Part shown: one piece after another, positions 1 to 8,851 of the stretch | Numbering within the stretch: position 1 is the stretch's first letter | Layout: each line of letters begins with the position of its first letter | Assembly: GCA_023400055.1 (NCBI GenBank) | Contig: JAEXFN010000047.1 | Coordinates: forward strand, 99,263-163,262 | Origin: Bacillota bacterium | Lineage (GTDB): Bacteria > Bacillota > UBA4882 > UBA8346 | Direction of reading: 5' to 3' | DNA length: 64,000 nt | Notes under the pieces: model-generated | Told to the model about the DNA's origin: nothing | Databases searched by the model: none | Seen by the model: the letters and a program-made list of their open reading frames with translations, nothing else | Made by a program: the position numbers and the translations under genes

Positions 1-884
1 AATAATCCGGTGGCACCGTCTTTTCCCATCCCGGTCAGGATGACTCCCAAGGCATTGGCCCCGGCATATTTGGCCACCGATTGAAAGAGAACTTCCACCG
101 ACGGCCGTTGATGAAAGACAAGGGGTCCGCTTTTTAGTTCTACATAATAATTGGCGCCGCTTCGTTTCAGCACCAGATGTTTATTGCCGGGCGCAATCAG
201 CGCTTTCCCTGGCGCGACCAACTCCTGATCCTCGGCTTCCTTAACCCGGATTTGACATTGACTGTCGAGGCGTTCCGCAAAAGCCTTAGTAAAAAACTCC
301 GGCATATGCTGTACAATTAAAATCGGATGCATCTGGGCAGGCAAATGAGTCAACACTGTTTTAAGTGCTTCCGTGCCGCCTGTAGATGCACCAATTGCCA
401 ATATCTTAAAGGTCGTTTTGAGCAATGCGTTGCTTTTCGAGAAGTTTTCCGCCCGGTCCGATTGCTGGACACGGGTGGGAATTTTACGCATTATGGCTGC
501 CGCCTTAATTTTCTCGATCAATTGGGCGCTCATATCTTGAACAGAATAAGAAGCGGCGGGTTTCGCCACCACTTCCGCCGCGCCCAGATCTAAGGCCCGC
601 AATGCTACTTGTCCCCCCTGTTCTCCCAGGGAACTGACGATGATGACAGGCATGGGATGGTGCCGCATCAATTTTTCTAAAAAGGTCAGCCCGTCCATTT
701 TGGGCATTTCGACGTCAAGAAGCAGTACATCCGGTTCAAGTTGCACGATTTTGTCCCGCGCAATAAATGGATCGGGAGCTGTCCCAACCACCTCGATCTC
801 TGGAGACTTGGCCAATTCAGTGCTAAAAACTTTACGAACCATCGCCGAATCATCAACAATCAGTACCTTAATTTTCCCAGCCAT
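1..884 (-). CDS. cheB: Protein-glutamate methylesterase CheB (3' end outside window)
   Basis: Chemotaxis methylesterase/deamidase that resets receptor methylation when phosphorylated by CheA. About 294 codons are visible; the C-terminus lies beyond the window start. The N-terminal receiver domain shows the acidic pair DD at residues 11-12 and the phospho-acceptor Asp57 in LLLDVEMP. A linker leads to the esterase domain with the catalytic serine in AIGASTGGTEAL, a histidine in VQHMPEFF, and LTGMGKDGATG just before the window edge. The ATG at 884 follows the cheD stop by one base, so translation is probably coupled. It is the last visible gene of the cheW-mcp-cheR-cheA-cheY-cheD-cheB operon. 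Family assignment is certain; only the missing end is unknown. Confidence 0.97.
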   Translation of the reverse strand, partial: MAGKIKVLIVDDSAMVRKVFSTELAKSPEIEVVGTAPDPFIARDKIVQLEPDVLLLDVEMPKMDGLTFLEKLMRHHPMPVIIVSSLGEQGGQVALRALDLGAAEVVAKPAASYSVQDMSAQLIEKIKAAAIMRKIPTRVQQSDRAENFSKSNALLKTTFKILAIGASTGGTEALKTVLTHLPAQMHPILIVQHMPEFFTKAFAERLDSQCQIRVKEAEDQELVAPGKALIAPGNKHLVLKRSGANYYVELKSGPLVFHQRPSVEVLFQSVAKYAGANALGVILTGMGKDGATGL

Positions 885-885
885 A

Positions 886-1359
886 TTATCGATACCAATC
901 GCTTTCTCTTATCTTATTAACTTTATGAATGAGAACTTCCCCCGTACAGGTATTAAAGATCACCTTCCGTCCGATTGGCCCTCCTAAATCCCGGGTTACG
1001 ACTTGAATCCGGTATTGTCTCAAAATTTCCTCGGCAATCGCGCCATTTTCACTACCGATGAGTGAATTTAACTGAAGATGCTGGCCTCCGCCAATGATAT
1101 GCGCCCGTAAACGTTCCCGGTCGGCGCCCATCTCCATTAGTAATCGAATCATGTGTGGAATGGATAAATCGCCAAAACGGGCGTTTCGCTCACCAGGACG
1201 GGATCGCGCAAACAGATAATGGTTCATCCCGCCGACCGCCAGCTGGATATCCCAGAGGCATACTGCCACGCAAGATCCTAATACCGTCTGGACTAAGTAG
1301 GGTTCATCCGTAACAAAGATGAAACCGGGTTGGAGAAAATGCTTATGAAAGTCGGTCAT
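886..1359 (-). CDS. cheD: Chemoreceptor glutamine deamidase CheD
   Basis: CheD deamidates specific glutamines of chemoreceptors and in Bacillus-type systems also interacts with the CheC phosphatase. The 157-residue protein has the family length. The catalytic Cys30 lies in VLGSCVAVCLWD and the catalytic His47 in GGMNHYLF; a later GGGQH segment and IGRKVIFNT near the C-terminus are also typical. It sits between a CheY-like protein (6 bp gap) and cheB (1 bp gap) in the same operon. No cheC is seen in the window, so a partner phosphatase would have to be encoded downstream or elsewhere. Confidence 0.96.
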   Translation of the reverse strand: MTDFHKHFLQPGFIFVTDEPYLVQTVLGSCVAVCLWDIQLAVGGMNHYLFARSRPGERNARFGDLSIPHMIRLLMEMGADRERLRAHIIGGGQHLQLNSLIGSENGAIAEEILRQYRIQVVTRDLGGPIGRKVIFNTCTGEVLIHKVNKIRESDWYR

Positions 1360-1365
1360 CTGTTT

Positions 1366-1761
1366 TCAATCGATCAATTGCAACTCACGCAATTGTTGTA
1401 AGAGTTTTTTCCGCTCGATCGGCTTCACTAAGTAAGCTTCACATTGCTCTTGAAAAGCCTGTTTTATGTTATCATTATCATGTAACGCAGTGGTCATGAT
1501 GACCTTGGCCCCATCCTCCCAATCGATCGCCAGCTCCCGTTCGATGTCCCGAATGGCCTTCAAGACTTCTTGTCCGCTTAATTCAGGCATCATAATGTCC
1601 AGGCAGATCAGCTGATAAGGATTCTTTTCCTGCCAGGCCAGACGAAAGGCCTCGATCGCCTCCGTCCCATTTACGGCAATATCGCAAGGTCCATATGGTG
1701 TCAAAATGACTTGAAGCAAACGGCGACTGACAAAGTCATCCTCAACAATTAGAGTTTTCAT
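1366..1761 (-). CDS. Single-domain response regulator, CheY-like
   Basis: A stand-alone receiver domain of 131 residues with no output domain, expected to be phosphorylated by the CheA encoded next to it. Visible landmarks are the acidic pair at Asp8-Asp9 (VEDDF), the phospho-acceptor Asp55 in CLDIMMPE, the switch threonine in VIMTTAL and the conserved lysine in YLVKPI. The insert AWQEKNPYQ before strand 3 and the DWEDGAK segment make it a little longer than classical CheY, so it may be a sink or adaptation regulator rather than the motor-binding CheY. Position inside the che operon supports a chemotaxis role; exact role is inferred. Confidence 0.85.
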   Translation of the reverse strand: MKTLIVEDDFVSRRLLQVILTPYGPCDIAVNGTEAIEAFRLAWQEKNPYQLICLDIMMPELSGQEVLKAIRDIERELAIDWEDGAKVIMTTALHDNDNIKQAFQEQCEAYLVKPIERKKLLQQLRELQLID

Positions 1762-1813
1762 TAACCACCCTCCTCAAAAATTTCCGTTTGAATGAACCAA
1801 GAGCGTCCCATTA

Positions 1814-4474
1814 TCAAATTTCAGTTTTCAACAAATTTTCGACATCCAGGATCATGGCCAATCTTCCGTCGCCCAGAATCGAAACCCCCGAAGTAAATTT
1901 TTGATCTTTGAATTCCTGGTCCAATGGTTTGACCACAACTTCCTTGCGGCCACTGATCCCCGTAACCGGCAAGGCTTTCTGGTGCTTATCCAGCTCCAGA
2001 ATGACCACCAGGCTATTCTCAGGCATGATTTCCGGTTCGGACACCCCAAACGTTTTGGCTATCGGCACTACTGGTAAAACTTCGTCTCGGACCTTAAAAA
2101 ACGCCCTTTTTCCCTTAACGAATATCCACTGTTCGGGACGGGGCTGGATGATCTGCTTTACATTCAGCGTGGGGATCACGCATCGATAGCCGAAAATCTC
2201 GGCGATAATGCCATTTAATGCCGCAAAATTGATCGGAATCTTCAAAATAAAAGTACAACCGCGGGAAGGAAAATTCCGAACCTCAATTTTTCCGCCAATC
2301 CGGGCCATTTCGGTCTTAACGACATCAAGACCCACTCCGCGGCCCGAGATATGATTTACCTTTTCGGCCGTAGAAAATCCCGGCAAAAAGATGAAACTGA
2401 TAATCTCCTCTTCCCGATAGTTCCTGGCGGGATCGGCCAACCCTTTCTCAATTGCCTTTTTGAGGATCGTTTCCAACGACAAACCCCGCCCATCATCGGA
2501 AACTTCAATATAGACATTGCCTTTTTTACTGTAGGCTTGAATCTTGACTTCGCCTCGCGGTTGCTTGCCAAGCTGGAGCCGTTCCGCCGCAGTTTCGATC
2601 CCATGCGAAATTGAATTTTTGACCATATGCAATAAAGGATCTTGAATTTTCTCGGCGACACCGCGATCGATCTCAGTATCCTCGCCCACGGCGCTATAAT
2701 GGACATCCTTCTCCAACTCATTGATGGTATCGCGTGCCACCCGGTTGATCTTCTGAAAAGTCGCTTTCAGGGAAACCATGCGCATGGACATGGACTGACC
2801 TTGTAGATCCTTAATCAGTCGTTCCATCCGCAGCACTTTGTTGACCAACTCATCGTTGGCGTTAAATCGCTGAAGCGCACTCTGCTCGATCTGGGAATGC
2901 AATATCAGCAATTCTCCGATCTTATCGACCAAGCCATCAATCTTATAGGTTGGAATGCGGGCAAATTCAGTTCCCGCTACCCCGCGGAACCCATTGGGTT
3001 TTATGACTTCCGGGTTCTGATTAGGCCGATGTTCCTCGGGTGATTCTGCTGGAGACGCTTTTTGAGCAAGGGGTTCCGGTTGTCGATCTAGAGCATCGGC
3101 GGTCGGTTCCTTTAAACCGCCGTCATATCCCGCTCCTACCGCAGTCGACTTATCCTTTATTTGTTGTTCGGGTGCGGAAATCCCATCAGTTACCGACAAA
3201 TCACCGGTCTGATACTGATCCAGGACACCGAGGTGCTGTTCAACGCGCGACTGAATTCCCGTATCGACGGAAGAAGGTCCGTTCAGCAAATCCTTAAGCA
3301 ATTCATTGGAAATCGCAAGCAACTTCCGAACTTCATGATCATCATTGGAATCCGCTTTGCGGATTTTGTTCAAGAATTTCTTAGTTTGATCGGCGACCTT
3401 TTTTAAAGAACCAAAGTTGATAAATCCAGCCAATCCGGCGATAGTATGAAACCACCGGAACAACCGGTAGTAAGTTTCAGAACGGTCGGGCGCTCCTTCC
3501 AATTCGATCAAACCAAGTTCGATATTGTTCAAGTACCCTTCAATTTCCGCTAGAAAATCGGAGCGAAATTCACGATCGATCTCAATGACGTTTTCCAACG
3601 CGGCTGGTCCATCAATGATCTCTGATACCATCCGTTCAACGCCGGCTGGATCAGTATAATCCGTATAAGCGACTCCCGGCTGTTCCTGAGCAGCCACCAA
3701 ACGAATCGGGCTGGCGCTTGGCTGCTGTTCCACAAGGGTTCCCATGGATTCTACCGCTGTCTCGCTCTCAGTTTCCACGGCTAACACTTGATGAATAGCG
3801 GCTTCTTCCTGTTCCGTCGCCAAAAAGAGAAGCAATTGATCCGGTTCGTAAGTGAGTACGCCTTCTTTGACATCACTGACTGCGGGTACGGCTTTCAGCA
3901 GCACACCGATCCCTTCCAGGCTCTGATACACTATTAAGGCACGGACCGATTTTAGTTGGGTGTCCGCCTGGAATTTGACCGTAACCCGGTACACCGAATA
4001 ACCCTGTGCGACCAGCTCGTTGGCCTGCCGGAGCGCGGCAGGATCCAAACTCAAACCTTTGGCGGTAGTAGACGGATCGGCGTCAAGCGGTTGTTGATTG
4101 GCTTGAATGATGGCATGTAAACGCATCATGATCTGATCCGATTTGAAATCGCCTTCCTCGCCGCTCTGAATCACCGATTCCAGGCAATTGAGGAGAAAAT
4201 CGTGACAAACAAAGAGCAATTCGGCCAGTTTGCCATCGACCTTGAGCTTTCCATCCCGGACGTCATGCAGTACATCCTCCATGCCATGCGCCATATTTTC
4301 CATTTTCATCAAACCCATCATGGCCGATGAGCCTTTCATGGTATGAACCACCCGGAAAACTTCATTGATAAGCTCCATATTGTCGGGGTTTTTTTCCAGC
4401 GCCAATAATGAGTCATTCAGTATATCCAGATGTTCTCTGGTTTCCCCAATAAATATCTCCGCCAGTTCACTCAT
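1814..4474 (-). CDS. cheA: Chemotaxis histidine kinase CheA with a second Hpt-like domain
   Basis: Central kinase of the chemotaxis array; it phosphorylates its own Hpt histidine and passes the phosphate to CheY and CheB. Order of domains over 886 residues: Hpt (1-105, His44 in VVHTMKGSS), a P2-like segment (about 160-235), a second Hpt-like helical bundle (about 300-405, His343 in WFHTIAGLAG), a low-complexity linker (410-500), dimerisation domain (510-575), ATPase domain (575-755, N-box HMVKNSISHG, G1 SDDGRG, G2 GRGVGLDVV) and CheW-like domain (755-886). The protein is longer than the usual 650-700 residues because of the second bundle and linker. The second histidine lacks the lysine that follows two residues later in active Hpts. 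The kinase core looks complete. Confidence 0.96.
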   Translation of the reverse strand: MSELAEIFIGETREHLDILNDSLLALEKNPDNMELINEVFRVVHTMKGSSAMMGLMKMENMAHGMEDVLHDVRDGKLKVDGKLAELLFVCHDFLLNCLESVIQSGEEGDFKSDQIMMRLHAIIQANQQPLDADPSTTAKGLSLDPAALRQANELVAQGYSVYRVTVKFQADTQLKSVRALIVYQSLEGIGVLLKAVPAVSDVKEGVLTYEPDQLLLFLATEQEEAAIHQVLAVETESETAVESMGTLVEQQPSASPIRLVAAQEQPGVAYTDYTDPAGVERMVSEIIDGPAALENVIEIDREFRSDFLAEIEGYLNNIELGLIELEGAPDRSETYYRLFRWFHTIAGLAGFINFGSLKKVADQTKKFLNKIRKADSNDDHEVRKLLAISNELLKDLLNGPSSVDTGIQSRVEQHLGVLDQYQTGDLSVTDGISAPEQQIKDKSTAVGAGYDGGLKEPTADALDRQPEPLAQKASPAESPEEHRPNQNPEVIKPNGFRGVAGTEFARIPTYKIDGLVDKIGELLILHSQIEQSALQRFNANDELVNKVLRMERLIKDLQGQSMSMRMVSLKATFQKINRVARDTINELEKDVHYSAVGEDTEIDRGVAEKIQDPLLHMVKNSISHGIETAAERLQLGKQPRGEVKIQAYSKKGNVYIEVSDDGRGLSLETILKKAIEKGLADPARNYREEEIISFIFLPGFSTAEKVNHISGRGVGLDVVKTEMARIGGKIEVRNFPSRGCTFILKIPINFAALNGIIAEIFGYRCVIPTLNVKQIIQPRPEQWIFVKGKRAFFKVRDEVLPVVPIAKTFGVSEPEIMPENSLVVILELDKHQKALPVTGISGRKEVVVKPLDQEFKDQKFTSGVSILGDGRLAMILDVENLLKTEI

Positions 4475-4586
4475 GGCCGGTGAACCTCCTTTGACTGCAA
4501 CAATGCTCTACCATTACTCGGTGCAATCGTCTCATTCTGCAAAGCGATCGCGGAATATCGTGATAATTGTTGTCTCTTATCCCAAT

Positions 4587-5432
4587 TCACCGGGTAAATG
4601 GCGGCCCGGCAGCTTTAGCGTTTTTCTGATAGATAGTCGGCTGAAGGTATTGAAAATGATGTTTCTTATTGGTCAAACTTTCGGAATGTCCGATAAAAAG
4701 CAATCCACCCGGCGTTAAAACTTCGTAAAACCGGCCGATTAGATTCTGTTGCGTCCGGGGATCAAAATAAATCATCACATTGCGGCAGAATATGATATCA
4801 AACGTATTGCGAAAAGGAAACGGCTCCATCAGGTTGAACTGCCGAAAGGTAATCAAATCCTTGATCTCCCGGTTGACTTCCCACTTGTCGTGTCGACGCT
4901 TAAAATAACGTTGTAGATAGTAAGGACTGATCACTGCCACATCCGGCAGCGAATAACTCCCCCGCTGAGCGGCGGCTAAGACCCGGTGGCTAAGATCCGT
5001 GGCCAGGATCTTCACTTGGATCCCGGCCGGCAGAACTTCCCGCAACACCATGGCCAAGGTATAAGGTTCTTCGCCGCTGGAACAACCGGCGCTCCAAACC
5101 CGGATGACCGCACCTTTTCTGATCCGGGGATTCCATTCCAGAATCGCTTCCAAGCGATTCCGAATGAACTCGAAATGATGATTCTCACGGAAAAAGTCCG
5201 TTTTATTAATGGTAATCTCATCCGAAAACCGGATCCAGTCCTGGGGATCGCCGCCCCGGGTTAAACGCTGAAAGTACTCATCATAAGAATCAATCCCTTG
5301 CAGACGCATCAACTTGTCCAATTTGGTCTTTAGCATTTCCCGCTTGGCCAAATTGATATGAATCCCCAACTGATCATAGATTAAGCGGCTAAACTTTTCA
5401 AATTGCGCTTCATGAAAACCATCGACCGCCAT
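4587..5432 (-). CDS. cheR: Chemotaxis protein methyltransferase CheR
   Basis: S-adenosylmethionine-dependent methyltransferase that methylates receptor glutamates, opposing CheB. The 281-residue length is normal. The N-terminal helical domain carries the INKTDFFRE segment typical of CheR, followed by the AdoMet-binding motif VWSAGCSSGEEPYTLAM and the later FNLMEPFPF and DIIFCRNVMIYFD segments. It begins two bases after the receptor gene ends and is separated from cheA by 112 bp, which contain no obvious terminator. Membership of the che operon is clear. Confidence 0.97.
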   Translation of the reverse strand: MAVDGFHEAQFEKFSRLIYDQLGIHINLAKREMLKTKLDKLMRLQGIDSYDEYFQRLTRGGDPQDWIRFSDEITINKTDFFRENHHFEFIRNRLEAILEWNPRIRKGAVIRVWSAGCSSGEEPYTLAMVLREVLPAGIQVKILATDLSHRVLAAAQRGSYSLPDVAVISPYYLQRYFKRRHDKWEVNREIKDLITFRQFNLMEPFPFRNTFDIIFCRNVMIYFDPRTQQNLIGRFYEVLTPGGLLFIGHSESLTNKKHHFQYLQPTIYQKNAKAAGPPFTR

Positions 5433-5434
5433 GA

Positions 5435-7057
5435 TTAAAAATCACTCGGATCGTCTTTTAAAGGAATTACCTGTTCGGGATCGACAATCTGCGTGCTCTT
5501 GCGAACCGAAACATTTTTTTCGGGCATTTCCTGAGCCGGTTTTCCGGAAACGGAAATTTGGGCTCGTTTCGGTCGGCGCGTCGGCTTCGCTGTAAGCGGT
5601 GCCTCGGCGTCATCGACGGCGCCCCCATCCACCAACGCCTTGAGCTGATGGACGATCTCCCGCGTGCTAAAGACTTGGGCGTTTAGTTCTTCGGCGGCCG
5701 AAGCGCTCTCTTGCGCGCCGGCGGCATTGGACATGGTGACCGTCTCCATTTGGGTGATGGCCTTATTCACTTGAAGTATCCCTTGCGATTGCTCCTGGCT
5801 GGCGACCACGATCTCTTCCATCAATTCGTTGACCTTTTTGGCCTGCTGGGTGATGGTGCTGAGCGCTTCCTGAACCCGTTCAGAGACGCTTACTCCTTTG
5901 CCGGCCAACTCAATATTGTTTTCAATCATGGCGGCGGTGTCTTTGGCCGCTTGGGCGCTGCGTTGCGCCAGATTACGAACCTCCTCGGCCACCACGGCGA
6001 ATCCCATGCCGGCTTCCCCGGCGCGCGCGGCTTCGACTGCGGCATTCAGGGCCAGAATGTTGGTTTGGAAAGCGATCTCATCGATCACTTTGATAATCTT
6101 GGCAATCTGGTCGCTGGATTTCTTCAGCTCATTCATCGAGGCCATCATCTGGGCCATCTCCCGATTGCCATGATCCGCTGCGTCAATGGTCTGTTTCGAC
6201 AATAGTCCAGCCTGCCGGGTATTTTCGGTATTCTGCTGGACCATGGATGAAGTCTCCTCCAAAGTGGTGGAAGTCTCCTCAATGGCCGCAGCCTGTTCGG
6301 AGCTGCCCTCCGCCAGCTGCTGGCTGGTGGCCGAGAGTTGAGTCGAGGCGGCGGCAATCTGCGTGGCGCTTTCCGTCAGGCTGTCGACGCTGTTCTTGAT
6401 TGAGCGAGTGATGGAAGTACTCAGGAAATAACCGAGCCCCAGGGATAACAACAAACCCACTGCAATACTGATGACAATGAGAACCGAAGTATTTCGTTGT
6501 TCATTTTCGGCGCGTTTGTCTTCAAGATCCGACGCCTGACGGTTAAAGGCAATGATCTTCTTTAAAGTATCCTCCGATTTCAAGAAGTTTTGGCGAGCCA
6601 CCGTATAGGAAATTTCCTGGGCCTTTTTCTTTGAAGCGGTCGTTCCCACCAAAGCCAAGTTCACGACCTGGTCATGACTGTCTTTCCAAGCGCTCCACGT
6701 TGTTTGCAGCGTGGTCCATAACTCGCGTTCCCCCTGCAGGGATATGATTGATTCGTAGTTCTTGGCGCTCTTTTCGACATCCTTCCAAATCGTATTCATC
6801 CGGTTTTTCTGAAAAACCATTTCATCCTGGTCCGGCGCGATCAACATGGAGCGTTCAGCCGCCAGGATGCTGTTCATTCCGGACTCCATGGTCAGAAGAT
6901 CCTGAATCGACGGAAGCATTTTATTATTGATTTGGGCGAGATTCGCGCCCAGCTTTTGAATGCTGACCCATCCGATGCATCCTAAAATGAACGTGATGAG
7001 CGTTACCAATAAAAAGCTACAGATCAATTTGGCGCTGAGCCTCAGTTGTTTCAACAT
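5435..7057 (-). CDS. Methyl-accepting chemotaxis protein
   Basis: Transmembrane chemoreceptor. From the chosen start, a transmembrane segment lies at about residues 8-31, a roughly 160-residue helical sensory region follows (four-helix-bundle type), and the second transmembrane segment is at about 191-213. A recognisable HAMP domain is not obvious; the protein runs almost directly into the long signalling coiled coil. The hairpin tip contains EIAFQTNILALNAAVE, the site that contacts CheA and CheW. The C-terminus is basic and Pro-rich and lacks an NWETF-type tether. The ATG at 7057 is preferred because GAGGAG lies eight bases upstream; ATG 7063 and an upstream in-frame start are possible. Ligand unknown. 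Confidence 0.94.
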   Translation of the reverse strand: MLKQLRLSAKLICSFLLVTLITFILGCIGWVSIQKLGANLAQINNKMLPSIQDLLTMESGMNSILAAERSMLIAPDQDEMVFQKNRMNTIWKDVEKSAKNYESIISLQGERELWTTLQTTWSAWKDSHDQVVNLALVGTTASKKKAQEISYTVARQNFLKSEDTLKKIIAFNRQASDLEDKRAENEQRNTSVLIVISIAVGLLLSLGLGYFLSTSITRSIKNSVDSLTESATQIAAASTQLSATSQQLAEGSSEQAAAIEETSTTLEETSSMVQQNTENTRQAGLLSKQTIDAADHGNREMAQMMASMNELKKSSDQIAKIIKVIDEIAFQTNILALNAAVEAARAGEAGMGFAVVAEEVRNLAQRSAQAAKDTAAMIENNIELAGKGVSVSERVQEALSTITQQAKKVNELMEEIVVASQEQSQGILQVNKAITQMETVTMSNAAGAQESASAAEELNAQVFSTREIVHQLKALVDGGAVDDAEAPLTAKPTRRPKRAQISVSGKPAQEMPEKNVSVRKSTQIVDPEQVIPLKDDPSDF

Positions 7058-7079
7058 TTTCATCACTCCTCTTCTCTTG

Positions 7080-7529
7080 TTATGCCGATAATTCATCCGG
7101 AACCAACATTTGATTCATTTCCAGCAAAACCAGCACTTTGTTTTTGAGTTTGGCGATCCCCGTCATAAACTTGCCGTCGATAATGCTGTCATACTGTTCG
7201 GGAGGTTCAACATCACTGGCTGCGACGTTGACAACTTCCAAGACCGCATCCACCACCAACCCCATTACCCGCTGTTGGCCCGCTGTCTCCAACTCTACTA
7301 CAATGATGCAGGTGCGATCGGTGTAACGCTGCTCGGGCATAGCGAACTTTAACCGCAAATCGATGACCGGCACGATCTTTCCCCGCAGATTAATGATGCC
7401 TTTGATGAACAGCGGCGTCTTCGGGAGCGATGTTATCTCCATCATCCCGATGATCTCCTTGACTTGCCGAATAGGGATGCCATACCCTTCATTTCCCAGA
7501 CTGAACGTCAGATACTTGCCCTCAATCAT
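7080..7529 (-). CDS. cheW: Chemotaxis coupling protein CheW
   Basis: Adaptor that links receptors to CheA. The start at 7529 gives 149 residues, the family norm, and is preceded by AGGGGG at seven bases; an in-frame extension to 7613 exists but has no ribosome site. The sequence shows the standard CheW fold: YLTFSLGNEGYGIPI, VKEIIGM, INLRGKIVPVIDLR, an IIVVELE strand and VVDAVLEVV. It is the first gene of the che operon, about 135 bases downstream of a sigma-28 type promoter. Confidence 0.96.
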   Translation of the reverse strand: MIEGKYLTFSLGNEGYGIPIRQVKEIIGMMEITSLPKTPLFIKGIINLRGKIVPVIDLRLKFAMPEQRYTDRTCIIVVELETAGQQRVMGLVVDAVLEVVNVAASDVEPPEQYDSIIDGKFMTGIAKLKNKVLVLLEMNQMLVPDELSA

Positions 7530-7933
7530 TGAATTCCCCCCTACATCCTTTGCCTTAATTGGCATATATTCGTCGACTATTTTTCTGCTTCGTCGATCGT
7601 ACCATTCATACATCGGAATATATTAAATGCAATATATCGCCTGATAGACAAAGTGATTTCTATATCTATCGGCAAGGACTTCCGCATCCTTAACGAAAAT
7701 ATGCGGATGATCATGATTCTTTTTCGAAAATTTCAACTAGCTGGCGATTAGTTACTTTCTCCCTTATCCTAGTTGTGACATAGCTTATCCATAATATCAG
7801 ATAGACCCCTTTCATTCAATTTTCAGATTCAAATTTTATACTATAAATATTGCAATGAAGTTACGAGTTACCTCACAAGTGTTTGTAAAAAAATCCGGTT
7901 GTAATTTTCGATGAAAGTTGGGAGGTGAGTTCC
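7530..7933. other. Intergenic control region between divergent che operon and lipid A module
   Basis: This gap of about 400 bp separates two divergent operons. It holds the sigma-28 promoter at 7666-7692 for cheW. An inverted repeat with arms TCCGCAT and ATGCGGA (about 7681-7709) overlaps the -35 side of that promoter. On the plus strand an AT-rich stretch at about 7820-7855 could hold a vegetative promoter for the deacetylase gene (TTTTCA, 17 bases, TATAAA), but this is weak. No convincing gene is seen in the gap. Confidence 0.5.
7666..7692 (-). promoter_or_regulatory. Sigma-28 (SigD/FliA)-type promoter for the che operon
   Basis: Read on the minus strand this is TAAG, exactly 15 bases, then GCCGATAG. 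The sigma-28 consensus is TAAA-N15-GCCGATAA, so 10 of 12 positions match with ideal spacing. The predicted transcript begins near 7660, giving a leader of about 130 bases before cheW. A second site of the same type precedes flgM at 60883-60909, which makes both more credible. Confidence 0.8.
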
Positions 7934-8782
7934 ATGAAGCGTTTGATTATTAATGCCGATGATTTTGGCTTGCACGAAAAGATCAATCAGGGGATCATCG
8001 AAGCCTATTTAGAAGGATGCGTGACCAGTGCCACCATTGTCGCCGGAGGCAGAGCTTTTCAAGATGCGGTCGTGATGGCCCGGCAATATCCCAACCTGGG
8101 CATCGGGGTTCATCTCACTTTAGTGGGACTCCGCCCGGTAGCCCGCGGCGATGTTCGTTCCCTGATTACCGAGGACGGCAGTTTTTTCTCAAGCTATACG
8201 ACATTTGTCCGCCAGTATTTAACCGGCCGTATCGAACTCGCTCATGTCGAAACGGAGCTGCGTTGCCAGCTCCAAAAGGTTGTGGGAAGCGGGATTCCCA
8301 TCACTCATCTGGATAGTCATCAGCATATCCATGCCTTGCCGGGCATCGCTGAGATTATCGGACGGCTGGCCAAAGATTTTAACGTTGCCAAAGTGCGGAT
8401 CCCTGCCGAACCATTCTGGTTTTTCAATACCAAGCGCTGGTCTTTTGGCAAAACATTAAACCGAACCGTATTAACGGGCTGTACCCTACTGGCTATGACC
8501 AGAAAGAAGTATCAGCGGCTGGGGATCCGTGGTCCGGAAAATTTCTTTGGAATGCTGACGGGAGGGCAGATGGATCAAACCAAACTGCAAAACATTATTG
8601 AGCGGCTGCCCGAGGGAACATCGGAGATTATGGTTCATCCCGGTTTGAATAACGAAGAATTAAACAAAGCGTATCCGTGGAATTACCATTGGGAAGATGA
8701 ACTGAACGCTTTGAAAGCCGTTGAAACGCTGCGACTGATCAAAAAAAACCGGATTAAACTGATCAGCTACCGCGATCTATGA
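7934..8782 (+). CDS. ChbG/HpnK/NaxD (YdjC) family carbohydrate deacetylase
   Basis: Metal-dependent deacetylase of the YdjC superfamily. Motifs visible: IINADDFGLH near the N-terminus (metal-binding Asp), GIGVHLTL, the histidine cluster LDSHQHIHALPG and MVHPGLNNEE. Members act on chitooligosaccharides (ChbG), on the hopanoid side chain (HpnK), or on polyprenyl-phosphate N-acetylhexosamine (Francisella NaxD). The two following genes are a polyprenyl-phosphate glycosyltransferase and an ArnT-like transferase, exactly the NaxD setting, so deacetylation of a lipid-linked amino sugar destined for lipid A is the favoured inference. No hopanoid or chitin genes are nearby. The ATG at 7934 is chosen because GGAGGTGAG lies just upstream; an in-frame GTG at 7925 is less likely. 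Confidence 0.88.
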   Translation: MKRLIINADDFGLHEKINQGIIEAYLEGCVTSATIVAGGRAFQDAVVMARQYPNLGIGVHLTLVGLRPVARGDVRSLITEDGSFFSSYTTFVRQYLTGRIELAHVETELRCQLQKVVGSGIPITHLDSHQHIHALPGIAEIIGRLAKDFNVAKVRIPAEPFWFFNTKRWSFGKTLNRTVLTGCTLLAMTRKKYQRLGIRGPENFFGMLTGGQMDQTKLQNIIERLPEGTSEIMVHPGLNNEELNKAYPWNYHWEDELNALKAVETLRLIKKNRIKLISYRDL

Positions 8783-8851
8783 AACGAAAGGCCTTGCTTC
8801 CAACTTACCATAGAACGTTAATCGATTTGGATAATCGTTAAGGAGGATATT

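Noticed and set aside
7934..8782. Hopanoid-biosynthesis deacetylase HpnK as the specific call
   Set aside because: Family match is fine but no squalene-hopene cyclase or other hpn genes are present, and the neighbours fit the lipid-linked amino-sugar role better.
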